Origin: Sphingobacterium sp. SYP-B4668
Lineage (GTDB): Bacteria; Bacteroidota; Bacteroidia; Sphingobacteriales; Sphingobacteriaceae
DNA: 64,000 nucleotides
Reading direction: 5' to 3'
Assembly: GCF_027627455.1 (NCBI RefSeq)
Contig: NZ_CP115483.1
Span: 2,604,001-2,668,000, forward strand
A program made the position numbers and the translations under genes. The notes below the pieces were generated by a model. The model was not told where the DNA came from. It saw only the letters and a program-made list of their open reading frames with translations, and made no database searches. Below, in pieces: positions 53,449 through 63,646 of the stretch. The stretch's first letter is position 1. The number at the start of each line of letters is the position of its first letter.

Positions 53449-55119
53449 TTATAATAGTTCGAACGTTTCCTTACTTTCAAACAAATTGCCGTTAAACTGC
53501 GCTACGATATGTATCTTGCCCTTGTATATAAGTTGTCTTGGGACTGCTATTTCAACCGCATCGACATTGCCTCCAACGCTCATAGCATAGTCCTGCCCAA
53601 AATAGATTCGAGCATACGCAATACCTTTTCCCTTAAGGGTGATGATATCCCCAGGTTTACCTTTCTTAGGGTAAAAACTATCGAATGAAGGCGGGAGCAC
53701 TTCTATTTGGAGAGGAGTCGGAACAACTTGGTGTGTAGCATAATTTTCACCATATTTTAAAGTAATATTGGCTAAACCGGGTTTGATTTGTGGAATGTGG
53801 AATTTTAAGGTGCCATTGCCGGCAATTAGATCGTAGATAGATTCGCCACCCATAACGACGTGATAGCGTTCGTTTGCGATAAAATTCCCACGTAAAGTGA
53901 CTTCCTCCCCATAGTGTCCACGATTTATACTTGCACTTGTAGCTGTGAGACCTTGGACGGTAACTTTTTCTTGGCTTATATAGGTGAATGGGACGCATTT
54001 TATAACCAGCGGATAAACCCCGTCCGGAACTTGACCAATCTGTAAGCGGTCGTCTCCATTCCACATTCCATTATAATACGCGGACTGATCACCGATCGTC
54101 ATGCTTCTAATATATGGAAATCGGCCCAAGGGAAGCCCCGTTACTGCCAGGGAATTGCCTGGGTGCACATAGGATTGCCGCACTTTAAAAGCTGTTTCAT
54201 CGGGCTTTTTCAACGTAATTTTCTTGGGAAAAATGACGGTATCCCTGCCATTGTAGTAACCGATACGGAAGGATTCCAGTGGTTGGTCATAAATGAGATC
54301 GGATAGTGAAAGTTCGTGATAGTAGGGAACGAACTTATTCCCAAGGATGACGGAGAATGTATATGCAAATGAAGCGGGAAGTCCCTTGCTCCCTAATCGG
54401 AGGACGTCATCATAATAGTATTCATATTGTTCTGGAGCATGCAGTGAACCCAGTACCTTAATTTTGGCAATCGGAATAGAACTATTAAAAACGCTGTCCG
54501 CTTTATTGGCCTGTACATAGAAGGATAAATCATTTCCATGCGTATAACCATCAGGCATCACGAAAGACAAAGCTTGCTTATTCACGCTCAATTCGTATGA
54601 TATAACTTTTGGTGAATTGTAGTCACTATACAAGGTGAAGGGACTTTTTATAGATTCAAAATCACCATGAATCGTGATAACCTCTCCTGCAGACGCTCGC
54701 AATCCATGCTGATAGTCAATAAAGACACCGGAGATATCATACCGAACGGACTCTCCATAGTATATGCCTTTATCGGTTTCGATGTAGAATTGGTAGCTTC
54801 CGGAGCCTGCTGTTCGCAAATCTTTTGAAGTATCAATCTTTTTACTGACTTTACCAATTTGGAGGCTGCTACCCAATGAATATTTATATTCCAATGCAGG
54901 ATTGGTATAAAATGATTTGACAACAAAACCGTGATCGAGGACCTTTTCATTGTTCAGGTATAGTATTCTCCCCGCCAATACTATGTGAGTATGGTTAGCG
55001 ACATCTGCGCCGAGTGTTTCTAGCTGAACAGGTGTAGTGTCTTCAGGCGTGTTTTCTTCCGTCTTTTTACAAGCTGAAAAAGTGACAAAAATAACAAAGT
55101 ACCACAAAAATCTCTTCAT
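53449..55119 (-). CDS. IPT/TIG-domain lipoprotein, array member 1
   Basis: This protein of about 556 residues uses ATG 55119 (MKRFLWYFVIFVTFSACKK, lipobox FSAC). An in-frame start at 55152 gives an 11-residue extension without signal-peptide character. It has the N-terminal unit HIVLAGRILYLNNEKVLDHG, TIG-like repeats (EVTLRGNFIANERYHVVMGG) and a C-terminal IPT unit (PSFDSFYPKKGKPGDIITLK). It is the first gene of the leftward array; a TATCTTTG box lies at 55247-55254. Confidence 0.8.
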   Translation of the reverse strand: MKRFLWYFVIFVTFSACKKTEENTPEDTTPVQLETLGADVANHTHIVLAGRILYLNNEKVLDHGFVVKSFYTNPALEYKYSLGSSLQIGKVSKKIDTSKDLRTAGSGSYQFYIETDKGIYYGESVRYDISGVFIDYQHGLRASAGEVITIHGDFESIKSPFTLYSDYNSPKVISYELSVNKQALSFVMPDGYTHGNDLSFYVQANKADSVFNSSIPIAKIKVLGSLHAPEQYEYYYDDVLRLGSKGLPASFAYTFSVILGNKFVPYYHELSLSDLIYDQPLESFRIGYYNGRDTVIFPKKITLKKPDETAFKVRQSYVHPGNSLAVTGLPLGRFPYIRSMTIGDQSAYYNGMWNGDDRLQIGQVPDGVYPLVIKCVPFTYISQEKVTVQGLTATSASINRGHYGEEVTLRGNFIANERYHVVMGGESIYDLIAGNGTLKFHIPQIKPGLANITLKYGENYATHQVVPTPLQIEVLPPSFDSFYPKKGKPGDIITLKGKGIAYARIYFGQDYAMSVGGNVDAVEIAVPRQLIYKGKIHIVAQFNGNLFESKETFELL

Positions 55120-55246
55120 ATCACCAGCTTCCAGCATAAAGATGTCCGACATTTTTGTTTATAGTTATTCTTGTCATAAACAAAGAAACATGTTTCTTCG
55201 TAAAATGGTAAAATTGGCTTTTCATGTAAGGGTTGTAATTGTTTTT

Positions 55247-55254
55247 CAAAGATA
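55247..55254 (-). promoter_or_regulatory. candidate -7 box of lipoprotein array
   Basis: TATCTTTG on the minus strand matches TAnnTTTG, about 130 bp before the chosen start. I see no clear -33 TTG. Confidence 0.35.
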
Positions 55255-55421
55255 TATTTTATTCCTTATAAATAATAGAATAAAATATAGTATTAAATGG
55301 TCTAAATATGATGGTGTGTTTGAAGTCGATAACACAGCCTTCCAACAAGCACACCTGAGCCCCGGCAGCTAGTTTCGGGATCGGCCGTCTGCTGGGCGCG
55401 CTTTTCAGACGAAAGTAAATC

Positions 55422-55447
55422 AGGAGGGCACCTTCAGGTGCTCTCCT
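55422..55447. terminator. 12-bp stem hairpin
   Basis: AGGAGGGCACCT pairs with AGGTGCTCTCCT (mismatch near the fourth base of the right half) around TC. It lies between the lipoprotein array promoter and the membrane-protein gene. Which transcript it ends is unclear. Confidence 0.5.
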
Positions 55448-55552
55448 CATGCCTTGTTCATGAATTAATTGTCATAAGACAATTATAATGTCGAAGTAAC
55501 TCGATACATTTAAGCCGAGTTTTAAAACGCACTGATTTTTATAGACTGTCGT

Positions 55553-56194
55553 ATGGCTGAAATGCTTTTTCTGGGGTTGACGTTTTTATTTGTCCTGTTA
55601 TTTTATTTTGCAATTGGCCGAAATAATGGGGTATTGCTGATTAACATCGTCTGGTCTTTGATAATAGGCACGGTGGCGGTGGCGGGTGGCTTTGCATCTT
55701 ACCCCCAATCGTTTGTTTTAGTGCTAGTAGCCACTCTTGTATTGTATATCTTTATTTTTAGGAAGATAGGTCGTCAACAGCCGAATGTAGTGCTGCTGCT
55801 ATTGATACATGTACTAAGGATAGCAGTGGAGCTTTTTCTGTATGAATGGTACCTCGACAAGATGATTCCCAAGTTGATGACCTTTCGAGGATTAAATTTT
55901 GATATTGTAATGGGGCTTGGTGCTCTTGTATTTTTAATCATCTACCTTCTTCAAAAATCGATTATCAACAGCTGGGTATTTGTCCTCTGGAATTACATCG
56001 GCATGCTTTCCTTGCTAATCGTCTTGATGATTGGGGTACTTTCATCACCTGTGCCTATCCAACAATTTGGCTTCGAACAGCCCAATGTAGCGGTACTTGG
56101 ATTCCCGTACGGCTTATTGCCGACGATTATTGTCCCTACTGCAATCGTATCGCATCTATTGTTGCTCAGGAGATATCCCTCCACAGATGCCTAG
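55553..56194 (+). CDS. polytopic membrane protein, unknown function
   Basis: This 213-residue protein has six or seven hydrophobic segments: LFLGLTFLFVLLFYFAIG, VLLINIVWSLIIGTVAVAGG, FVLVLVATLVLYIFIF, VVLLLLIHVLRIAVELFLY, IVMGLGALVFLIIYLL, VFVLWNYIGMLSLLIVLMIG and LLPTIIVPTAIVSHLLLL. There is no recognised motif. It is a single gene between the lipoprotein array and the sigma factor. Confidence 0.75.
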   Translation: MAEMLFLGLTFLFVLLFYFAIGRNNGVLLINIVWSLIIGTVAVAGGFASYPQSFVLVLVATLVLYIFIFRKIGRQQPNVVLLLLIHVLRIAVELFLYEWYLDKMIPKLMTFRGLNFDIVMGLGALVFLIIYLLQKSIINSWVFVLWNYIGMLSLLIVLMIGVLSSPVPIQQFGFEQPNVAVLGFPYGLLPTIIVPTAIVSHLLLLRRYPSTDA

Positions 56195-56376
56195 ACAGGC
56201 GTATTATGTGTGAATAGGTCGAAAAAATAAATGGAGCAGCTTTTCTTTGACGTGCTTTGTACCGCTGTGGGTAAGCCCTACTTGTAGGTATAGGTATTGT
56301 CGCTATCATCTAAATGCTAATCCCATTTGAAATTACCAAGAGAAGTACCTATCTTGCCTGCCCGGAACAACCAGTT

Positions 56377-56976
56377 ATGGACATAGACCAAGCCCCATCA
56401 GAACGAGATACCTTATTGCAACTCCAAAATGGAGATATGCAGGCTTTCGGGCTGCTCTATCGGCGATACAGTCGAGTAATCTATGGCAACATCCTGCGAT
56501 TGGTCCACGATGAAGTGGTCGCAGAGGACTTGCTGCAAGACGTATTTGTCAAAATATGGGAACATCGCGCATTGATAGATCCCGAGCGCTCATTTACCGC
56601 TTATCTATTTACCTGCTCCCGCAATCTGGTCTTTAATTTTAAGAGGCGATTGAAACTCGAAATGGAATCGGCCATCCAATTGGCCTATGGGAATAGCGAA
56701 GGAGAGAACACCGTTGATCGGCTCTTGGATTCGAAAGAAACCCAGCAACTGCTAGAAATCGTCATCAATAGATTGCCTACCCAAAGGCAAAAAATATTTC
56801 GGCTCTGCAAGATGGAGGGTATGAGTTACCAAGAAGTGGCCGATCAGCTGGATATATCCGTATCTACGGTGCGTGACCATATCGTAAAGGCCAATAAGTT
56901 CATCAAAGAAATGGTATTGCGTGACCATCATCTGTCGACACTCTTGCTGGTCGCTTACTTAATTTCCATAAATTAA
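56377..56976 (+). CDS. ECF-type sigma-70 factor
   Basis: This protein has about 199 residues. Sigma region 2 holds GLLYRRYSRVIYGNILRLVH and LLQDVFVKIWEHRALIDPER. Region 4 holds IVINRLPTQRQKIFRLCKME and YQEVADQLDISVSTVRDHIV. ATG 56377 (MDIDQAPSERD) gives the usual short lead before region 2; ATG 56314 would add 21 residues. It precedes the FecR gene by 66 bp and the SusC gene with an STN domain, the standard arrangement for substrate-induced transcription by cell-surface signalling. Confidence 0.93.
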   Translation: MDIDQAPSERDTLLQLQNGDMQAFGLLYRRYSRVIYGNILRLVHDEVVAEDLLQDVFVKIWEHRALIDPERSFTAYLFTCSRNLVFNFKRRLKLEMESAIQLAYGNSEGENTVDRLLDSKETQQLLEIVINRLPTQRQKIFRLCKMEGMSYQEVADQLDISVSTVRDHIVKANKFIKEMVLRDHHLSTLLLVAYLISIN

Positions 56977-57042
56977 AAAAAAATCGGGGCAAGAGCAGAC
57001 CTTTTTTTGGCGGGAGGTGTATTTATATAAAATTACACACTC

Positions 57043-58245
57043 GTGGAAACCAATAAAGCTAAAATAAAACAACTACTACAACGGTATAAGGAAGGGGCCT
57101 GCACGACAGAGGAGATAAAAGCACTCTATGAGGCCTTGTCTCTGGATGCGAATGCCCAATTGGATGAGATACTAGTCGAGAGCCTGCTGGAGGAACGGTA
57201 TGAAGCTACCGATCAACAGGAGCGGCTGGACAGGGTATTTGCCGATATTCAAACCCAGATTACCCCATCAATACCTAAGCGTCGATTACGCCGGATGCTG
57301 TGGCCCCTGGCTACGGCAGCAGTCCTGTTTCTGGTATTCTCGATTTCGATATATTCCTATTTTTCAAAGCCAGTCGTCCCGGACGAACCAACTTTCACCC
57401 AGCAGGATGCTGATGTAGCCCCCGCACCCGGGACCAACAAAGCAACCTTGAAGCTGGCCAATGGCGACGTTGTCTCCTTGCAGGATGACCAGAGCGGAAT
57501 TGTCATGGGTGGCGACATCACCTATACCGACGGCAAGTCTGTACGCCAGCAGACAGGAAGGGGCCATGATGGCGCTGTGGATCGTACCAAGCTGATGTAC
57601 GAGCTATCTACCCCACAAGGGGGAACCTATCAAATCATGCTTTCGGATGGAACCAAGGTCTGGTTGAATGCGGGCTCTTCGCTGATCTATCCTGCCGAAT
57701 TTGCATCCGATCAACGACTGGTCACCTTGGTAGGCGAGGGGTACTTTGAAGTTAAAAAAGAACAAAACCGTGCATTCAGGGTCCGCAGTCGAGATCAAAT
57801 CGTAGAGGTGCTGGGTACCTCGTTCAACGTAAATGCGTACCCGAGCAATAAAAATATAAACACCACACTGCTCGATGGAAAGGTGAAAGTGGGCGACGGT
57901 ATGCAAAAGGCCATCGTGCTCAAACCAGGTCAACAGGCCACCTACGCAGCCGGGTCTGACATAAAGGTAGCGGAAGTCAATACAGCTGTGTTTGTGGGAT
58001 GGAAGAATGGCCTATTCCATTTTGAAGAGACCCCACTGCGGGAAGCCTTGCAGCAGATAGGCCGTTGGTATGATTTGGATGTGCAGTATCAAGGTACGGT
58101 GACATCCAGTTATTTCTATGGACAGATGGAGCGCAATAAGCCTTTGAAAGATGTGCTGGAAATATTGGAAGCCGGGGGCATCCGTTTTAAACTACAGATG
58201 GCCAATGGTCAACGGGTGCTGGAGGTCATGTCGAGTAAAAAGTAG
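57043..58245 (+). CDS. FecR-family anti-sigma factor
   Basis: This 400-residue inner-membrane protein starts at GTG. It has a cytoplasmic N-terminal domain (KIKQLLQRYKEGACTTEEIK), one membrane helix at about 88-108 (MLWPLATAAVLFLVFSIS), and a periplasmic FecR domain. Hallmarks are QGGTYQIMLSDGTKVWLNAG, VTLVGEGYFEVKKEQ and VLGTSFNVNAYPS. The C-terminal DUF4974-like part is LFHFEETPLREALQQIGRWY. It should hold the upstream sigma factor inactive until the STN domain of SusC signals. Confidence 0.92.
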   Translation: METNKAKIKQLLQRYKEGACTTEEIKALYEALSLDANAQLDEILVESLLEERYEATDQQERLDRVFADIQTQITPSIPKRRLRRMLWPLATAAVLFLVFSISIYSYFSKPVVPDEPTFTQQDADVAPAPGTNKATLKLANGDVVSLQDDQSGIVMGGDITYTDGKSVRQQTGRGHDGAVDRTKLMYELSTPQGGTYQIMLSDGTKVWLNAGSSLIYPAEFASDQRLVTLVGEGYFEVKKEQNRAFRVRSRDQIVEVLGTSFNVNAYPSNKNINTTLLDGKVKVGDGMQKAIVLKPGQQATYAAGSDIKVAEVNTAVFVGWKNGLFHFEETPLREALQQIGRWYDLDVQYQGTVTSSYFYGQMERNKPLKDVLEILEAGGIRFKLQMANGQRVLEVMSSKK

Positions 58246-58343
58246 CAACATGCAATCCGATATATAAACCTTAAAAATTAAAACCAATTATGAACAAACC
58301 ACCCACTTAAACCCCACAGGTAAAGTCATAACAGGAATAAAAA

Positions 58344-58367
58344 AGGTAGTGCTGGGGGGCACTACCT
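58344..58367 (+). terminator. hairpin in leader between FecR and SusC genes
   Basis: AGGTAGTGC pairs with GCACTACCT around six bases. It may end the FecR transcript or attenuate the SusC one. No T-run follows. Confidence 0.55.
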
Positions 58368-58454
58368 AGCTGTCCAATATGCCTTTTAAATGCTTTTGCC
58401 CAAGGGCAAAATTTCGATAACCATTTATTATAACATATTAAACAATACAAACAT

Positions 58455-61400
58455 ATGATTTTTTATCAATTTGTTAGGCCCAGTCTATGGAGTTTAACTT
58501 ACCGAATAGTATTGATTATGAAATTGATGACTATAATTTCATTGATAACCATGCTACAGGTGTATGGCGAGGGGCATGCCCAAACGATCAACTTGAAAGC
58601 GCAACATGTGACCCTAAATCAGGTCATGAACACGATTCGTGCACAAAGTGGCTATGCGTTCTTTCTGAATGGAAAGTCCATGGCCGATACCAAACTATCT
58701 ATTAACATCAAGAATGCCAAGCTGGAAGAGGCCATGGATGCCATTGTCAAGCCACTCAACTTGGAATGGCTAAAGAAGGGTACGGTAATCGTAGTGCGTG
58801 AGCGGGAAGAGCTGGTGCCGATGGTGGGAGTAGAACCCGTGCAACGATCGGTATCCGGGAAGGTGGTCGATAACAAAGGTAAGCCAATCGTTGGCACTAC
58901 CGTATCGGTCAAGGGGAGCACCGTTTCGACCACGACGGATCAAGAGGGGGCTTTCACTATTCCATTGACGACCTCATCTGCGACGCTGGTCTTTACCAAT
59001 GTAGGCTATCAAAAATTGGAACAACAGGTGCAGGCTAGTCAACAACTCGATATCGTGCTACAGGAGGAGATAAGTGGTCTGGATGAGGTGGTGGTCGTGG
59101 GATACGGAACGCAAAAGAAGGCCAACTTGACCGGGTCGGTCTCTACCGTCAATACGAAGGATATCCAAGATCGGGCACAACCCAACGTGCTGACGGCCGT
59201 ACAAGGTCGCGTGCCAGGGGTGACCATTATCTCCCGTCCAGGACAGACGCCTGCTATCAACTTTAGAGGCCGGGGCAACTTGGGTACTTCAGCTCCGCTA
59301 TATGTCATTGATGGCGTGATTTCGGAAGCCAAGATTTTCGCTAATCTAGATCCCAACAGTATAGAAAGTGTATCGTTCTTAAAAGATGCTTCTTCTTCAT
59401 CCATCTACGGCTCCCGTGCTGCATATGGGGTAGTACTGGTGACGACTAAGGAAGGGATGAAGAATGGTGGCGATGTAACCGTGAGTTCGAATGTAGCCAT
59501 CAAGACACCTACCTATATCCAGAAATTGGTCAACTCTTGGGAGTATGCCGAGCTGTATAACGAAGCTAAATACAACTTAAATCCGCAATTGGGTAAAAAT
59601 CAAGTCTACTCCAATGAAGAAATAGGCTGGTTCAAGGATGGTTCGAAACCAGATCTATATCCCAATACCAAGTGGTATGACCTGATCCTAAATAAACGTG
59701 CTATTGTCAACCAGAATGCTGTCAACTTTTCTGGGGGTACGGACAAACATCAAATCTATAGTGGATTGGGGTATCTGTTCGATCAATCAAATTTCAAACA
59801 AAATGAAAATCAACGCTATAATTTCTATGTGAATACAAATTCGCGATTGAACGACTTAATCAGCCTCAAAACCAATATCAAATATATCCAAAATAAGGGG
59901 GCTATCGATGGTGCGATGCCTGGCTTCGAAAATACGTTGATCGTGCCAAGTACCTTTGTCGCCAAGCAGTCGAATGGGGAATGGGGCTCAGTAGAATCTG
60001 GAAAAGAAGCGAGTGCTACATTTGCGGGTGCTAATCCCTTACGGGCCTATAGCTATGGGAACTGGAGCCGAAATAGTGATGAGAGTGCACTGCTTTCCGC
60101 AACCCTAGGTATCCACCCTGTAAAGGGCTTGGTCATCAACAACTCGTTGTCCTATACCCGCAATATTTATAAGGAAAAATCCTTTATTGCAACGCGTCCG
60201 GAAGTGCCTAGCTTTTTGAAACCCGGCTTTAATATTGACGGGACCGGAAATTTCTTGAATTCGATGGCGGTTAATCAAAATAACGACCAGCAGCTGCTGT
60301 ATAGTGCTACCGGAAATTATACTTGGCAAAATGACAATCATTATTTCGAGGCTTTAGGGGGACTTACCTATGAAAGCTACGACTTTGACAGGCTGGGTGC
60401 TACCCGGGACAACTTTCCGGTAGATAATCTTCTGGATCTCTCGGCGGGTGCCACTACTGGGGCCGGCTTTCAAAACTCGTCATCGATGACCAACTATAAG
60501 ATGTTCTCGTACTTTTCGCGTTTGAACTATGTGTTTAAAAACAAGTATATGGCCGAAGTCAACTTTAGGGCCGATGCTTCCTCCCGTTTTTTCAAGAATA
60601 GCCGATGGGGATACTTCCCTTCGTTTTCACTGGGGTGGAAGATGAACGAAGAGGCATTCATGGAAGACCTACGCCCTATATTCTCGACATTGAAATGGCG
60701 CGCATCGTATGGACAATTGGGTAATATCAACAATGTAGGCAATTATGATTATTTCCAGAACTACGGCACCGGCTCATACTACAGCTTCAACAACAGCTTG
60801 GTACAAGGTATCCGGGAGTCTAAGCCTGCTAATATAGGCCTTGGATGGGAAAAAGTCGCCATCAGCAATATCGGATTGGACTTTGGGCTGTGGAATGAGA
60901 AGATCAGTGGATCTATTGAGTATTACAACAAAAAGACCAGTGATATCTTGCTGAGCTATACCGTGGCCTTCGAAACAGGTATCCAACAAGCGCCAAGCCA
61001 GAACATTGCTTCGGTCAGAAACCAAGGGCTGGAGCTCTCGCTCTTTTATAGGGACCAATTTGGAGATTTCAGATTAGAAGCCGGGGGTAACATCGCTACC
61101 AATAAAAATAAAATCTTGAAACTCGCGACCTCCAATGATATTATTCAGAATGTGAGTGGGAATCGGGTCGGGAAGTACATTTTAAGAGAAGGCGAATCTA
61201 TCGGTTCGTTCTTCGGTATTAGGACAGATGGACTATATACCCAGGCGGAGATCGACAGCAAGCAGTACTATACTTACGGTGGGATAGTGCCCAATGCAGG
61301 TGATATTAAATTTTTGCCAAATAGAGAGTTGGCTTACGGCGAGTCCATCAATAACGAAGACCGGGTGATATTGGGGAATGATGTGCCATCGTTTACCTAT

Positions 61401-61880
61401 GGGCTGAACCTCAATCTGGCATATAAGAATGTTGAGTTGAGTGCTTTTGGACAAGGCGTGAACAACGTCAAAGTAGCCTTTGAGGTCTACCAGTTGCATC
61501 CATTCTTTCACGGGCAGGACAACCCGCGGGAATTCCACATGGGCCGTTGGACAGAAGAAAACCCGAATCCGAACGCGGTATATCCACGAATCTATGACGC
61601 AAGTAGTCCCCATACGACCTATAATCGGGTCTTTAGCGATAAAAGCTTGTTCGATGCGGGATACTTTAGGTTGAAGACCCTGACGCTAGGTTATGTCTTT
61701 CCGAAGGCATTTTGCGAGCAGGTGAAATTGAAGCGTGCAAAGGTGTTTTTCACTTCGGAAAACCCGTTTACCATCCGCAAGGATAAGATTATGAAGGACT
61801 TCGACCCAGAGACTGCCGGAGGTGTAATATACACGTTTGGGGCGAAAACCTATGCATTCGGAATTAATGTCACATTTTAA
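58455..61880 (+). CDS. SusC-family TonB-dependent transporter with STN signalling domain
   Basis: This 1141-residue outer-membrane protein has a signal segment (LMTIISLITMLQVYGEGHAQ) and an STN domain (INLKAQHVTLNQVMNTIRAQ, then LEEAMDAIVKPLNLEWLKKG) that contacts FecR. A carboxypeptidase-D-like domain (VSGKVVDNKGKPIVGTTVSV) is followed by the TonB box and plug (LDEVVVVGYGTQKKANLTGS) and a barrel ending in AFGINVTF. With the sigma and FecR genes upstream and SusD downstream it makes a signal-regulated uptake locus. An internal ATG at codon 22 is a possible alternative start. Confidence 0.94.
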   Translation: MIFYQFVRPSLWSLTYRIVLIMKLMTIISLITMLQVYGEGHAQTINLKAQHVTLNQVMNTIRAQSGYAFFLNGKSMADTKLSINIKNAKLEEAMDAIVKPLNLEWLKKGTVIVVREREELVPMVGVEPVQRSVSGKVVDNKGKPIVGTTVSVKGSTVSTTTDQEGAFTIPLTTSSATLVFTNVGYQKLEQQVQASQQLDIVLQEEISGLDEVVVVGYGTQKKANLTGSVSTVNTKDIQDRAQPNVLTAVQGRVPGVTIISRPGQTPAINFRGRGNLGTSAPLYVIDGVISEAKIFANLDPNSIESVSFLKDASSSSIYGSRAAYGVVLVTTKEGMKNGGDVTVSSNVAIKTPTYIQKLVNSWEYAELYNEAKYNLNPQLGKNQVYSNEEIGWFKDGSKPDLYPNTKWYDLILNKRAIVNQNAVNFSGGTDKHQIYSGLGYLFDQSNFKQNENQRYNFYVNTNSRLNDLISLKTNIKYIQNKGAIDGAMPGFENTLIVPSTFVAKQSNGEWGSVESGKEASATFAGANPLRAYSYGNWSRNSDESALLSATLGIHPVKGLVINNSLSYTRNIYKEKSFIATRPEVPSFLKPGFNIDGTGNFLNSMAVNQNNDQQLLYSATGNYTWQNDNHYFEALGGLTYESYDFDRLGATRDNFPVDNLLDLSAGATTGAGFQNSSSMTNYKMFSYFSRLNYVFKNKYMAEVNFRADASSRFFKNSRWGYFPSFSLGWKMNEEAFMEDLRPIFSTLKWRASYGQLGNINNVGNYDYFQNYGTGSYYSFNNSLVQGIRESKPANIGLGWEKVAISNIGLDFGLWNEKISGSIEYYNKKTSDILLSYTVAFETGIQQAPSQNIASVRNQGLELSLFYRDQFGDFRLEAGGNIATNKNKILKLATSNDIIQNVSGNRVGKYILREGESIGSFFGIRTDGLYTQAEIDSKQYYTYGGIVPNAGDIKFLPNRELAYGESINNEDRVILGNDVPSFTYGLNLNLAYKNVELSAFGQGVNNVKVAFEVYQLHPFFHGQDNPREFHMGRWTEENPNPNAVYPRIYDASSPHTTYNRVFSDKSLFDAGYFRLKTLTLGYVFPKAFCEQVKLKRAKVFFTSENPFTIRKDKIMKDFDPETAGGVIYTFGAKTYAFGINVTF

Positions 61881-61890
61881 AACGCGAGCC

Positions 61891-63636
61891 ATGAAAAAGA
61901 TTACACTATATGCTTTATTAATTTTGGGGGTATTCACGTCCTGTACCAAATTGGATGTGGTCCCACCATCGGCCATCACGCCGGAAAATTTCTGGAAGAA
62001 TGAAAAAGATGCTTGGTATGGATTGAACTCCTGCTATGCCGATATGAAGGGCTTTGATATCTTGGACGAACTGACCACCGACAACGGCCATAGCCACAAA
62101 CCGTGGGAGGGAACGTTTGAGCTATTGCAACAAAACGGGATAAATAGTGCCAGCCCTTACGGAGAATATTCTTACGTAGCTATTCGTACCGCGAATGACT
62201 TTTTGCTGAACGTGGATAAGTGCGAAATGGATGAAGAATTGAGAGGGAGGATGAAGGCCGAAGCTAGGTTCTTTCGAGCATTCGCCTATTTAGACCTCAC
62301 CCAATATTATGGAGCCGTCCCTTTGGTGATCGAATCTATCCCTTACAATGCGCCCAACCTCAAGCAGAACAGCAAGGAGGAGGTCCAAAGCTTTATCTTG
62401 AGTGAGCTGAATGCCGTGGCGGAGCTGCTTCCGGCAAAATACAAAGGTGGATACCTGTATGAACAAGGACGCATCACTTCTTCAGCGGCATATGCACTGC
62501 GTGCTCGAGCGGCTTTATACTTTGGTAATTTTCCGGAAGCGGAGCTTTCTGCAAGGAAAGTAATGACCACGGGCAACCATTCCCTATTCCGCTTGGGCTC
62601 GCTTTCTGCCGATCAACAAAAAGAAGGTGCCGAAATGGATCTTTATATAGACTTTGATGCCTTGAATATCAATCGGGACAAGTTTATCAAGGGGATATTC
62701 TCCTATGAGGAACTATGGCATAATGAAAATGCCTCTCCAAACAATCCAGAATATGTATTGACGAAGGAATTTATGGCCGATGTCAACAACAGTGACATGC
62801 AGCGCTATACATATATGATACCCATGTCGCTAAGTTCCTATTGGGGCTTCTCTTCCTATGAGCCGATGCAAGATCTGATTGATGCCTATTGGGATGTAGA
62901 CGGTAAGACGATGCGCAATACGATTACGGTGGCCGAACGCAAGCAACGGTATCTGGAGTTGTGGAACAAAACTAAAGGATTAGATCAACATGCCTACAAT
63001 GCCTACTGTCAAAGTAATGCTCTGATGACGAATGCTTATATGCAGGAGTTTAAAAATCGAGATAGCCGTCTATATGCGAGTATGATGTTTCCGTATAAAG
63101 GCTGGCACGGGATGCCAAAGGGTACGGTGTACTACAAGTGGGACCCAGCGGCCGTTAATGCCGATGGGAATGAGTCGTGGACGGGATTCAGTTACCGCAA
63201 GATGGTGTCCATCAATCCGTACAATCGGACAGATAATGCCGATGACTACCCCGTCATCCGGTATGCCGAAGTGCTGTTGACTTTTGCTGAAGCCCGGTTG
63301 ATGAATGTCGGATACGACGCGGAGGTACAAAATGCATTGAATGATATCCGGGACCGCTGTGGCATGCCCAATGTGCCTAGCGGACTGGGTAAAGAGCAAG
63401 CGATTGATTTTATCCGGAATGAGCGTCGGATCGAGTTGGCGGCAGAAGGCCATCGCTTTGATGATGTACGCCGTTATGGAAATGCCTATTGTGCTGCACA
63501 CTTAAATGGACCTTCGACAGCCCCAGATGGCTCGGTGGTGGTCAATAAGGTGTGGAATGAGCGCTTATTGTTGATGCCATTCCCCGTATCGGCGATGGAC
63601 GCGAACCCATTATTGGTACAGAATAAAGGTTACTAA
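61891..63636 (+). CDS. SusD-family nutrient-binding lipoprotein
   Basis: This 581-residue lipoprotein uses ATG 61891 (MKKITLYALLILGVFTSCTK, lipobox FTSC). The longer frame from 61837 overlaps the SusC gene and lacks a signal peptide at its start. SusD landmarks are AEARFFRAFAYLDLTQYYGA, VIRYAEVLLTFAEARLMN and IDFIRNERRIELAAEGHRFD. It forms the substrate-capturing lid of the upstream SusC. Confidence 0.93.
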   Translation: MKKITLYALLILGVFTSCTKLDVVPPSAITPENFWKNEKDAWYGLNSCYADMKGFDILDELTTDNGHSHKPWEGTFELLQQNGINSASPYGEYSYVAIRTANDFLLNVDKCEMDEELRGRMKAEARFFRAFAYLDLTQYYGAVPLVIESIPYNAPNLKQNSKEEVQSFILSELNAVAELLPAKYKGGYLYEQGRITSSAAYALRARAALYFGNFPEAELSARKVMTTGNHSLFRLGSLSADQQKEGAEMDLYIDFDALNINRDKFIKGIFSYEELWHNENASPNNPEYVLTKEFMADVNNSDMQRYTYMIPMSLSSYWGFSSYEPMQDLIDAYWDVDGKTMRNTITVAERKQRYLELWNKTKGLDQHAYNAYCQSNALMTNAYMQEFKNRDSRLYASMMFPYKGWHGMPKGTVYYKWDPAAVNADGNESWTGFSYRKMVSINPYNRTDNADDYPVIRYAEVLLTFAEARLMNVGYDAEVQNALNDIRDRCGMPNVPSGLGKEQAIDFIRNERRIELAAEGHRFDDVRRYGNAYCAAHLNGPSTAPDGSVVVNKVWNERLLLMPFPVSAMDANPLLVQNKGY

Positions 63637-63646
63637 GAGCACTATA

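Larger units (their letters stand above)
55153..55552. other. divergent intergenic region
   Basis: It has a candidate -7 box for the lipoprotein array (55247-55254, minus strand TATCTTTG) and a strong hairpin (55422-55447). No gene was found. Confidence 0.5.
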
